59,878 nt of DNA from JAXLWB01 sp046328715. Lineage in GTDB: Bacteria; Chloroflexota; Anaerolineae; Caldilineales; Caldilineaceae. A model generated the notes under the pieces. It was given only the letters and a program-made list of their open reading frames with translations. It made no database searches and was not told the DNA's origin. The position numbers and the translations under genes were made by a program. Where the stretch lies: the NCBI GenBank assembly GCA_046328715.1, contig JAXLWB010000062.1, positions 1 to 59,878 on the forward strand. The letters run 5' to 3'. Positions 50,529 through 58,796 of this stretch are shown here, one piece after another (position 1 is the stretch's first letter; each line of letters opens with the position of its first letter).

Positions 50529-51722
50529 TTACTCCTCTACAAATATCATCTCTGACCCTTTACTGCTGTGGCGACGCGTTCGTAAGATATGGTTCGTCAT
50601 ATTTTTGTGACCATCAGTCGGCACCTGCAACCGCTCAATACGACTTTGGCGAATCTTTTCAACTGGATCGGCAATTCCTATTTTTAACAGCCAGGCTGCC
50701 GCAAGAGAGATCAGTAGCGTCAGCGTGCCTTCCGATAGCCCCAAATTAGTGACACCAGGGATCAGACGCAATGATGTGATGATCAACCCATGGGCCATAT
50801 AGACCGGATAGGATAACTCACCGAGCCAGCGATCAATTTTAGAGTTTGCCGAGGCCAGAAAGGCAAAGGGCAAACCGACCAGGATCAGCGCATAATGGGT
50901 CCACAGTTTCAGTTCTTCGTTGCCCCATGGCGCAGGTAGGATTGGGTAGAGCACAGTCAACCCCAAGATCAACAGCGTGCCAATCCAGGGAATAATCTGC
51001 GGCAGTGGGCGCTGTTTGAGCCATTCGTAGAGCCGATAGGCCAGTGTGCCAAAGAGAAAAAAGGCCAGCTCAGTTGGAAAGAAACGATACGTCCACGGGT
51101 CAAAGTGCCAATCCAGCTCATAATAAATGACGGCCCGCAGGGACAGACTGATCAAGATCAGCAGGCTAACCTGACGCACACTGCGTCGAACGATGAAAGG
51201 CGCTAGCAGATAAAAGCTGATCTCTACGCCAATCGACCAGGCTTGGAATATCGGCAGAAAGCCATAGATCGGTGGATCAAGGGTAAGAAAATTGGGTGTG
51301 AAAAAGAGTCTGCCTGTTTCGGGGTTCAGCCCCATAAAAAGCAGCCAATCCTGGCCCACAATCGCCAGGTTGGTGCCGAGCAGATAGAACCAGGTGAAGC
51401 CACTAAGCTGGTGCCGCCAGGCCACAAATGGCTCTAGTTGTACCCAGTGGCCGATGCTCAAGCGCGCAACCACAGCGGCAACAACGGTCAGCAAAAGGAT
51501 GACCCAATAGATCGGAAAGAGGCGTAAAAAACGGTTGACCAGGAAGAGTCGATAGCTGCCTGAGCCCACATATTTGGTTTCCAAAATCAACGTCATATAG
51601 AAGCCGGAGACCATATAAAAGGTTTGCACCGCTCCCACACCGCCGACCAGGGGCATGCCGAAAATCGGGGTAGAGTGGGCAATAATCACGGCAATGGCGT
51701 GTAATAGACGTAAAAGACCCAT
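50529..51722 (-). CDS. membrane acyltransferase (OafA/YrhL type)
   Basis: Acyltransferase family 3 integral membrane protein (397 aa) with about ten helices. Features: LRLLHAIAVIIAHST with the catalytic His, MVSGFYMTLIL, NRFLRLFPIYWVIL and the late LSYPVYMAHGLII. It would O-acetylate a surface polysaccharide or lipid-linked sugar. Packed with 1-2 base gaps between the GT2 and epimerase genes. Confidence 0.9.
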   Translation of the reverse strand: MGLLRLLHAIAVIIAHSTPIFGMPLVGGVGAVQTFYMVSGFYMTLILETKYVGSGSYRLFLVNRFLRLFPIYWVILLLTVVAAVVARLSIGHWVQLEPFVAWRHQLSGFTWFYLLGTNLAIVGQDWLLFMGLNPETGRLFFTPNFLTLDPPIYGFLPIFQAWSIGVEISFYLLAPFIVRRSVRQVSLLILISLSLRAVIYYELDWHFDPWTYRFFPTELAFFLFGTLAYRLYEWLKQRPLPQIIPWIGTLLILGLTVLYPILPAPWGNEELKLWTHYALILVGLPFAFLASANSKIDRWLGELSYPVYMAHGLIITSLRLIPGVTNLGLSEGTLTLLISLAAAWLLKIGIADPVEKIRQSRIERLQVPTDGHKNMTNHILRTRRHSSKGSEMIFVEE

Positions 51723-51723
51723 C

Positions 51724-52746
51724 TTATAATCCCGGCACTGGATAAATATAACGCACCGGCACTGGCACTGGGCGGGTGTTCAGTCCAAACATCGTCAAAA
51801 TAAACGGGTGGACCCAATGTTGTTTTTGCAACCCTCGATCGAGCCAGCGCAACGCCCAGCTAGAAAGACGATAACAATAGTGACGGTGGTGCCAACGTTC
51901 AAACGTCTCCAGCAGCCGAAATGAACCGTAGAGCGAGATAAAGAGCAGCCGCTGACGGAATGGCAAATGGGTGAGGTAGACTTGTAACAGTTCGTTGGTT
52001 CGCTTCCACCCGCCGTTGCCCGACTTATGCTGTTCGTGATGCCGATAGTAAGCGACATTGTCACTGAGCGAGGCAAGCTGAAGATAGGGACCACATTTGA
52101 TGAAAAATTCCCAATCAAAGACATAGGCGAACTTTTCACTCAGCGGCCCAACCTGGGTAAATAGGGTACGTTGCCAGAGGCAGGCAGGCTGGTCAAACTC
52201 CATCGTCAGACGTAAAGTGTCGGCCCGAAAGGCTTCTGGCAGCGGTTGACGCAGATACGGTGCGTCCAGTGTGTCGCCAAAATGGGTACAGGCACCGTGG
52301 ACAAAATTAGCTGCTTGCCGTTGGGCTGCCTGTATCAGTTTGCCCAGTGCGTTGGGGGCATAACAATCATCGCTGTTGAGCCAGCCTAGCCATTCTCCAC
52401 TGGCCTGCCGAAAGCCTTTGTTGATGGCTTGTGCCTGCCCGCCATCCCGTTCGCTGACCCACCCTGCCAACCATGGCTCGTACTTCTGGAGCAACGCAAC
52501 ACTGTTGTCGCTGCTGCCGCCGTCCATGATCAGATACTCCAGATTTGGGTAGCCTTGGAGTAACACGGAACGAATGGTTGCTTCCAGAAACTCTCCCTGA
52601 TTGTAGGATGGCGTGACAATCGTAACTTTCGGCCACGCACTCCCATTGGGCATTGTTTCTGGCAGTCGAGGCATCACTGCCGTCCATGGCCAGCCTTTTT
52701 TGCCAGGTGGGGCTGGCGGTAATTCGTGCAATTCGGGACAATGCAT
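51724..52746 (-). CDS. GT2-family glycosyltransferase
   Basis: GT-A glycosyltransferase (340 aa). The N-terminal extension HCPELHELPPAPPGKKGWPW is shared with the paralogue at 57705. Then VTIVTPSYNQGEFLEATIRS, YLIMDGGSSDNS, ERDGGQAQAINKG and WLNSDD (metal-binding DxD). I take the second ATG (52746), since GAGGG would touch the first. Acceptor unknown. Confidence 0.92.
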   Translation of the reverse strand: MHCPELHELPPAPPGKKGWPWTAVMPRLPETMPNGSAWPKVTIVTPSYNQGEFLEATIRSVLLQGYPNLEYLIMDGGSSDNSVALLQKYEPWLAGWVSERDGGQAQAINKGFRQASGEWLGWLNSDDCYAPNALGKLIQAAQRQAANFVHGACTHFGDTLDAPYLRQPLPEAFRADTLRLTMEFDQPACLWQRTLFTQVGPLSEKFAYVFDWEFFIKCGPYLQLASLSDNVAYYRHHEQHKSGNGGWKRTNELLQVYLTHLPFRQRLLFISLYGSFRLLETFERWHHRHYCYRLSSWALRWLDRGLQKQHWVHPFILTMFGLNTRPVPVPVRYIYPVPGL

Positions 52747-52786
52747 AGGCATCCCTCTACTGATGTCTGGGTAAATAACTTATGTC

Positions 52787-52838
52787 CTTAACTGAAACGT
52801 GAAGCGTAAAGCTTCGACTGACAATTCACGCATCACAT
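52787..52838. repeat. heptad-word hairpin element (GTGATCC type)
   Basis: TGAAACGTGAAGCGTAAAGC faces ATTCACGCATCACATTTCA; the arms pair well with a short loop. Related to the copies in the hox operon; in a 165-base gap before the GT2 gene. Confidence 0.6.
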
Positions 52839-52911
52839 TTCAAAAAGCCAATATGAATCAATTGTCTAGCCCTCAGTAATAGTTACAAGTGACGTTCTGC
52901 TGGTCATAAAC

Positions 52912-53454
52912 TCATTCACTTGAAATCATACGTTGCTTGATCATTCTTGCTGGAACACCTGCCACGATGGTAAAGGGCGCGACATCGTGCGTAACGATGC
53001 TGCCCGCACCGATGACCGCACCTTCGCCAATCGTAACCCCCGCCATGATCATACTGTGCGAACCAATCCAGACATCCTGCGCAATTTCGACCGGTTTTAG
53101 CACCACTGTTGTATACATGTCCGCTCGGGTGTAATCGTGTGTCACCGAACTAATTGCCGTGTGCGCACCGATCATCGTCCGTGCCCCGATGCGTACGCCG
53201 CCTGCGCCCCAGATATGCACATACCCCGCAAAAGAAACATCATCGCCGATTACTACCTCCTCTGGCTGCTCGATCCAACTCGGCCCTTGAAAGCGTACCC
53301 TGTCGCCGCAAGTTTTTAAGGACTTACTATTTACGCTGGGTTGATGTGCTGGCATTCTAAGTGCTAGTTGGGCCACAGCAAATTGGCCTAAGCTTGTGTC
53401 GAGAAACCAAAGGGTTGCTCTCATGAATAAGGTATCGATGATTTTGCGCAGCAT
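52912..53454 (-). CDS. hexapeptide-repeat acyltransferase (WcaF/Maa-like)
   Basis: Left-handed beta-helix acyltransferase (180 aa). Hexapeptide repeats run from about residue 65 (VVIGDDVSFAGYVHIWG) to IGEGAVIGAGSIVTHDVAPF. The end IVAGVPARMIKQ is typical, and SSVTHDY contributes the catalytic His. It would acetylate a sugar of the surface polysaccharide. The first 40 residues are amphipathic and may touch the membrane. Confidence 0.9.
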   Translation of the reverse strand: MLRKIIDTLFMRATLWFLDTSLGQFAVAQLALRMPAHQPSVNSKSLKTCGDRVRFQGPSWIEQPEEVVIGDDVSFAGYVHIWGAGGVRIGARTMIGAHTAISSVTHDYTRADMYTTVVLKPVEIAQDVWIGSHSMIMAGVTIGEGAVIGAGSIVTHDVAPFTIVAGVPARMIKQRMISSE

Positions 53455-53481
53455 CGAAGTAGAGTACTCCTTTGGCGAACT

Positions 53482-54765
53482 TTATCCGTGGGGCGTGCGC
53501 TCAATCGAAGGCAACTGCCGCTGAGCGCACGCAGGCTCAAACCACGCTGCCAATTGGTGTTTGCTCTGCGTCGTTGCGCTGAGCAATGGGTCGCGTCGCC
53601 AGAGCCGCCAAAGCGTGTAGGTATAACGCACAAGCAGGTCTTTCAACCGTACCGGATAATAGAGATAGAGCTTAATCGTGCCGGGGCGCACGGGATAGCG
53701 CTGGACAATATGCTCTGGTGCAAAGATCTGTTGCCCGATCATCTGGACTTTCTGACGCCACGATTGCGCCCCCCACATTTGGGCAAACTCGTTGGAGACG
53801 GTCAGCGATTCACTTTGATCCGCAAAGAGTTGCTGAATGGCTTGCTCCACCAAGCGACTGTCTATATGAGCAGGCTGCAACTGATCCAGCGCTGCAACTG
53901 GGATTGGCGTGCCAAGCAACCGTTGCGCCAGTGTCAACGCCAAATAGACCCCTTTCATCCATCCCCACTGTTTGGCACGCTCCTGGACTGCGGCCCAATC
54001 TAAGTTCGATGTATAGCGGGATACCAGCGCATCAATATCACAGAGAAAACGGATACCCTGTTCCAGGAGATGGTGATAAGTGGCATGTTCACAGATATGG
54101 AGCAATAGATCTTCTGGGCAAAGTGTCAGCACCGGCTCCCCAGCGATTGTACCCTGCTGTGCGCGCTGCCAGAGCTCATTCATGGCGATCGTGTAGGCTT
54201 TATCTGGGTAGGTGATCAACCAATGGACTTCAAAACTCGCTGTGCTATCTGCTTTGGAGTAGCGGGGCAGATGATGATCCGTGGCGAAGTGCCGTTCTAA
54301 AAGAAGTGTTTCGTCGCCCGCATAGCCTAGCTTTTCAAAGAGAGCCGCAACCGCAGGAATGTCGTTCTGGGCAAAGAGCAGGTCTACATCGTTCATTAGT
54401 CGCAGTGCTGAGTTGGGGTAGACCAAGCTGCCCAAATGAGCGCCTTTGAGCACAATGACCGGAATGTTCTGGGCGCGTAGATGGCGCAGAACAACACCTA
54501 ACTCGTGGTATAGGCGTAGATTTTCCACTGTCAGCTCATAATAGTGATCCTGCAACAAAAGTCGAACTGACTCGGGGATCAGGTCGGTCAATCCATGCAT
54601 TTCCAGTCGTTGCCAAAAAAGCGAAGAAACCCGCTGTTCACATGCGAGTTCATGTAAGGCTCTCCACTTCTCTATCGACAATTTGGCTAACTCTGTCTCG
54701 CTGCCCGCTGGTAATCTACGACTGAGACAAGCCAACAGCAACGCTTGTAGATCAGATTGACCCAT
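53482..54765 (-). CDS. nucleotidyltransferase-family protein (NTP_transf_5 type)
   Basis: Protein of 427 aa from the uncharacterised nucleotidyltransferase family found in capsule and exosortase clusters. The fold core is IPVIVLKGAHLGSLVYP and LRLMNDVDLLFA, where the two Asp residues match the catalytic DxD. A central HWLITYP and helical C-terminal part follow. Biochemical role unknown; regulatory modification or assistance in polysaccharide or lantibiotic-like pathways has been proposed for relatives. Confidence 0.85.
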   Translation of the reverse strand: MGQSDLQALLLACLSRRLPAGSETELAKLSIEKWRALHELACEQRVSSLFWQRLEMHGLTDLIPESVRLLLQDHYYELTVENLRLYHELGVVLRHLRAQNIPVIVLKGAHLGSLVYPNSALRLMNDVDLLFAQNDIPAVAALFEKLGYAGDETLLLERHFATDHHLPRYSKADSTASFEVHWLITYPDKAYTIAMNELWQRAQQGTIAGEPVLTLCPEDLLLHICEHATYHHLLEQGIRFLCDIDALVSRYTSNLDWAAVQERAKQWGWMKGVYLALTLAQRLLGTPIPVAALDQLQPAHIDSRLVEQAIQQLFADQSESLTVSNEFAQMWGAQSWRQKVQMIGQQIFAPEHIVQRYPVRPGTIKLYLYYPVRLKDLLVRYTYTLWRLWRRDPLLSATTQSKHQLAAWFEPACAQRQLPSIERTPHG

Positions 54766-54820
54766 AGGAAACCTCTTGTGCCGATTTAGGCGCTCCTCTT
54801 TCGGGAAGATGGAACCTTAC

Positions 54821-54880
54821 GCCGAGAGACAAAGATAGAAATGGAAACAATGACTTCCATTTCTATCTTTGTCTCTCGGC
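54821..54880. terminator. 26-bp perfect hairpin
   Basis: Arms 54821-54846 and 54855-54880 are exact complements with an 8-base loop. It lies between the secreted-protein and nucleotidyltransferase genes (both minus). No T-run follows, so it may stop polymerase by other means, stabilise mRNA, or be a repeat element. Confidence 0.6.
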
Positions 54881-54902
54881 GAGCAGGGCTTTCTTCTTCC
54901 TA

Positions 54903-57440
54903 CTACCTACTCACGGCTGGCAGGAAGAGTCTATAGCTCGAGTCAACTTCGGCTTCAGGATCGATCGTGATGCTGAAACTATCGATCAACTCTTCATTCT
55001 CGCCATTGTTATTTTCATTGGGAGTGGCAGCAGCCATTGGCATTTTGACCGCATAAACATCCACGAGTAAGACAAAGCTGTTGCGAGACTGCAAGCCAAC
55101 CCGGAAGTCTTGTGTCAAGTTCTCGTCATCATTCCACAACTGATTGCCACCCGGCAGATTGGCATTGGGTATGCTAAGTTTACTGCCTGCCTGGCCTGGT
55201 CCACTATCAGCGTTCAGCAAGTAGTTGTTGTTCGGCAAGCTGGCTACCTTGAACACCACATTGCGAAGCCCAACTCCCTCGTTACGTACAACCATGCGCA
55301 GTACAATAACGCCCTTGGTAGACTGGCTGGGATAGGTGGGATCGGGATTGTTAGAAGAACTGACAACCTGTGAACTAAGTTGCTCCAGTTGGTTGTTCAC
55401 CTTCACGGCTGTGGCAGTAGGTGTTGGAGTTTTTGTTGCCGTCGCAGTGTTGGTCGGCGTTGATGTGCGTGTGGCTGTGGCTGTGGCTGTGGCTGTAGGA
55501 ATTGGCGTTGATGTGCGTGTCGCCGTGGCGGTATTGGTTGCTGTTGCCGTAGGCGTGTGTGTCGATGTGGCGGTGGGCACATCAGTGGCCGTGGCTGTAG
55601 CCGTATCGGTTGGCGTCGCCGTGTGGGTTGCCGTTGCTGTTGGTACTTCGGTGGCTGTGTCGGTTGGCGTCGCTGTGTGGGTCGCCGTTGCTGTTGGTAC
55701 TTCGGTGGCTGTGTCGGTTGGCGTCGCCGTGTGGGTTGCCGTTGCTGTTGGCACTTCGGTCGCTGTGTCGGTTGGCGTCGCCGTGTGGGTTGCCGTTGCT
55801 GTTGGCACTTCGGTGGCTGTGTCGGTTGGCGTCGCCGTGTGGGTTGCTGTTGGCACTTCGGTGGCTGTGTGGCGTCGGCGTTTGGTGCCGTTGCTGTTGG
55901 TGTCGGTTGGCGTCGCCGTGTGGGTTGCCGTTGCTGTTGGCACTTCGGTGGATGTGTCAGTTGGCTTCGCCGTGTGGGTTGCCGTTGCTGTTGGCACTTC
56001 GGTGGCTGTGTCGGTTGGCGTCGGCGTATTGGTTGCCGTTGCTGTTGGCACTTCGGTGGCTGTGTCCGTCGGCGTTGGCGTGTTCGTTGGTGTTGCAGTC
56101 GGCGGGTTTGCCTGTTCTAACTCAAAGGCACCGATGTCAAAGGCCGATCCTTGTGGGCGAGCGATGCCACGCTGATCGGTGGTTGGCCCTGTGCTACCCG
56201 CAGCATCCAGGGCTGGACTACCCGCTACCAGTGCATGGGTCTGTGTAGAACCACCATTGTTAGCTAAGGTAGTGTTTAGGATATTACTCAGCAGCGTGGC
56301 GTTGGTACCGTCGCTGCTAGCAATCAAATCTGTACCGCTGGCTACAAAGCCGCTGAGTGCCTGCGCCGTGGTCTTGCCGTTATGGCCAAACAGATTGTAG
56401 TTGTTGCCCGTAACCGTACCGCCACTGTTATAAATTTCAGCTCCGCTGTTGGTGGCACTGTTGCCAGCGATCAAGCTGCGCACAAGGGTCAGGCTATTGC
56501 CAGCGCTATTAACGCTGATGCCACCACCATTGTTGAGTGTGCTGTTGCCAGTGACTGTGCTGTCGCTCAGGGTCAATGAACTGTTGCCAGTGACTGTAAC
56601 ACCGCCACCCTTATTGGTAGTGTTGTTGGTGCTGCTGGTGTTGCCAGTGATGGTACTGTTATCAATGTTTACCAGTGTACTGGCAATGAAGATACCACCA
56701 CATGTGCCTTCGCCGGTGTCAATACCGCTGAAGATCGTGCTGCTGGTGATCATCAAGGAGCCGCCAGCTACATTGATATTGCCACCCAAACTGCCCTGGA
56801 CCAAACTACTGTTCATTGATACGTTCCCGCCGCTGCTGTAGAGACCGCCACCGCCACCGCTGCCAGTGGTTCGCTTAGAAGCGTTGCTAATCAGCTTGAC
56901 GTTATTCAATGTGACATTGCCGCCAATGTTAGCAATGCCACCACCGTTACCCTGGATCGAGCCACCCCGCACAGTAAGGTCGTTCAACGTGAGTGCCCCG
57001 GTGTTGCTGACGTAGAAAATACGAAAACCAGTAATGGTGGCCGAAGGGCGGATGATGGTTGCATTGTTGCCATTAACGGTGATGTCTGTAGTAATTTGAG
57101 GCAGACCATTGCGGATGCTGTCCGAACTCGTATTGTTAAATGTACTCAGCGTGTAGGTGAAATTGCTGCTCAACACCAGCGTATCAGCGCCGCTGCCTGC
57201 ACTACAACCACTGGTGGCTGCATCATTATTGGCGGCAGTAATTGCGTTGACTAAGTTACAGCTAGTGCCATCTACCGTGATATTGGCGGCCTGAACCGTA
57301 GTAGGTTGGCCCAGTACCAAACACAACAGCGCACCTACCAGTGCCAGAGTGAGAGTGGCAAAGCGCTGCGCATCTCTACGCATACTTTGTGTACTCGGCG
57401 TCTCTAGCACCGCACTGTTGATTATTTCTTGCTCGCTCAT
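54903..57440 (-). CDS. secreted beta-helix protein with Thr/Pro repeat stalk
   Basis: Exported surface protein, 845 aa from the ATG at 57440 (AAGGAA upstream); the frame is open to 57533. A signal-type helix lies at about residues 24-45 (LALVGALLCLVLGQPTT). A CSLVNAITAANND choice-of-anchor Q start leads into a right-handed parallel beta helix (about 45-440). A low-complexity stalk of about eleven 18-residue units (ATPTDTATEVPTATATHT) follows (about 445-690), then a compact domain on the cell-distal or anchoring side ending SSYRLFLPAVSR. The ending resembles that of the protein at 2689-5964. One repeat is frame-scrambled (NSNGTKRRRH). The stalk likely spans the wall or is O-glycosylated; function unknown. 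Confidence 0.87.
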   Translation of the reverse strand: MSEQEIINSAVLETPSTQSMRRDAQRFATLTLALVGALLCLVLGQPTTVQAANITVDGTSCNLVNAITAANNDAATSGCSAGSGADTLVLSSNFTYTLSTFNNTSSDSIRNGLPQITTDITVNGNNATIIRPSATITGFRIFYVSNTGALTLNDLTVRGGSIQGNGGGIANIGGNVTLNNVKLISNASKRTTGSGGGGGLYSSGGNVSMNSSLVQGSLGGNINVAGGSLMITSSTIFSGIDTGEGTCGGIFIASTLVNIDNSTITGNTSSTNNTTNKGGGVTVTGNSSLTLSDSTVTGNSTLNNGGGISVNSAGNSLTLVRSLIAGNSATNSGAEIYNSGGTVTGNNYNLFGHNGKTTAQALSGFVASGTDLIASSDGTNATLLSNILNTTLANNGGSTQTHALVAGSPALDAAGSTGPTTDQRGIARPQGSAFDIGAFELEQANPPTATPTNTPTPTDTATEVPTATATNTPTPTDTATEVPTATATHTAKPTDTSTEVPTATATHTATPTDTNSNGTKRRRHTATEVPTATHTATPTDTATEVPTATATHTATPTDTATEVPTATATHTATPTDTATEVPTATATHTATPTDTATEVPTATATHTATPTDTATATATDVPTATSTHTPTATATNTATATRTSTPIPTATATATATRTSTPTNTATATKTPTPTATAVKVNNQLEQLSSQVVSSSNNPDPTYPSQSTKGVIVLRMVVRNEGVGLRNVVFKVASLPNNNYLLNADSGPGQAGSKLSIPNANLPGGNQLWNDDENLTQDFRVGLQSRNSFVLLVDVYAVKMPMAAATPNENNNGENEELIDSFSITIDPEAEVDSSYRLFLPAVSR
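55560..56095 (-). repeat. 54-bp coding minisatellite
   Basis: Tandem units of 54 bases encode the Thr/Pro stalk of the secreted protein. Units are nearly identical in the middle and decay at the edges, the mark of recent expansion. One unit (about 55865-55915) carries several small deletions. Confidence 0.8.
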
Positions 57441-57658
57441 CTTGTGTTTCCTTGTCATGAGTTTTGAGTTGATCGACACACTTTTTAAACACTGCACAAG
57501 TTGCCCAAGACCTAAACCTTGGAGATTGTGCAATGTTTAAGTGTCATCTCTATAAGTAATAGAAGAATAATAATTTGTTTCCTTCGATTAGATCAGGCGG
57601 CCGCATTGATCAACCGAAGCGGTAAAGTCGATGTTGTAAGAAAAGCCGACCCACTTTC

Positions 57659-57686
57659 AGAACCCCGCACGTCAGTAAGGGGTTCT
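57659..57686. repeat. REP-like hairpin
   Basis: AGAACCCC (57659-57666) pairs exactly with GGGGTTCT (57679-57686) around a loop containing ACGTCAGTAA. Related to the two copies at 23905-23961 (shared TCAGAACCCC, CGTCAG and GGGG). Confidence 0.6.
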
Positions 57687-57704
57687 AAAGCTTTGCCTGA
57701 AAGG

Positions 57705-58796
57705 CTAGCCGTAAAAGTACATCCAGATTGGGCGACGTTTGTTTAGTTCCAGCAAGAGCCGCCTGGATAATTTTGTCGAATGTAAGAAGGTTCGGGCCAG
57801 TGTAAACAGCGCATGGTACTGTGGATTGCGCATGAGTTGCTGCCAACGATCTCGTTTGCCCTGGACTTGTGTTATCTGCTGCTGTAACCGTATATGGCCT
57901 GCCAGCCAGATTCGGTACTGGTGCAAGATTTGCTGCTCCTGCGCTGTGATGTTGCGTAATAACCACTTCTCTACAATTGCCAATTCATCCACCATAAAGC
58001 GCAACTCGCCACCCGCCGACTTTTGCGCCCTGTGAAGCCGAAAACTGGCAAGGTCGGCGGCGATGAATAGGGGGGCAAACTGTGCCTGGGCCAATCGACC
58101 CCACAGATCGAGATCCATCGAGTAATGCAAGGTTTCGTCCAGTGGTCCGACAAGGTTGTGTGCCGTACGTGACCAGAACGATGCTGGCTGTGGGCAAAAG
58201 AGACCTGACCCGCGAAAGCAGACCTGCGCCAACCAGCGCCTGCCCTGCCACTGTTCGGGATTGGTGATTTCTGTAAAGTGTGTCGGTGCAGATGCGCCAA
58301 CATCTGTGCCCTCTTCATCCATCCAGCGCAACACCCCCACGATCCACTGCGTTGTCGGGTGGCGGCGGGCGGCAGCGGCAACCTGATAGAGCGCATTCGG
58401 CTGATAGCGATCATCGGCATTGAGCCAGGCCAGCCACTCTCCAGTAGCTTGTTCAAAACCTTTGTTGAGAGCGTGCGATTGACCTCGATCTGGCTCGCTG
58501 CACCAGCAGGTCAACCATGGCGCATAGCGGCGGACGATTTCGAGGGTGCTGTCTGTGCTGCCGCCGTCTAGCACGATGTACTCCAGATTTGGATACCCCT
58601 GCAACAAAACCGAGCGGATCGTCTCTTCGATAAAGGTTGCCGCATTGTAGGCTGGCGTGACAATCGTGAGTTTCGGCCACGCTGGCACAGCGTCGCTTTC
58701 CACCTCTTCAGTCCAAGCAGGGCTGGCTTCTGTCCACGGCCAGCCACTTTTGCCTGCTGGTGGCGGCGGCAGCTCATGCAGCGACGGGCATTGCAT
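57705..58796 (-). CDS. GT2-family glycosyltransferase
   Basis: GT-A glycosyltransferase (363 aa from the ATG at 58796, AGGGG upstream). N-terminal CPSLHELPPPPAGKSGWPW as in the paralogue at 51724, then LTIVTPAYNAATFIEETIRS, YIVLDGGSTDST, EPDRGQSHALNKG and WLNADD. The C-terminal part (about 230-363) is helical. The start lies inside the end of the next upstream glycosyltransferase gene, so they are coupled. Confidence 0.92.
   Translation of the reverse strand: MQCPSLHELPPPPAGKSGWPWTEASPAWTEEVESDAVPAWPKLTIVTPAYNAATFIEETIRSVLLQGYPNLEYIVLDGGSTDSTLEIVRRYAPWLTCWCSEPDRGQSHALNKGFEQATGEWLAWLNADDRYQPNALYQVAAAARRHPTTQWIVGVLRWMDEEGTDVGASAPTHFTEITNPEQWQGRRWLAQVCFRGSGLFCPQPASFWSRTAHNLVGPLDETLHYSMDLDLWGRLAQAQFAPLFIAADLASFRLHRAQKSAGGELRFMVDELAIVEKWLLRNITAQEQQILHQYRIWLAGHIRLQQQITQVQGKRDRWQQLMRNPQYHALFTLARTFLHSTKLSRRLLLELNKRRPIWMYFYG

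Noticed and set aside
55560..56095. CRISPR-like array
   Set aside because: Units are directly tandem without unique spacers and encode a Thr/Pro stalk in frame.
55336..56248. Long plus-strand frames rich in Val/Ala/Gly or Cys/Arg/Leu
   Set aside because: They are antisense shadows of the 54-base coding repeats of the minus-strand secreted protein.
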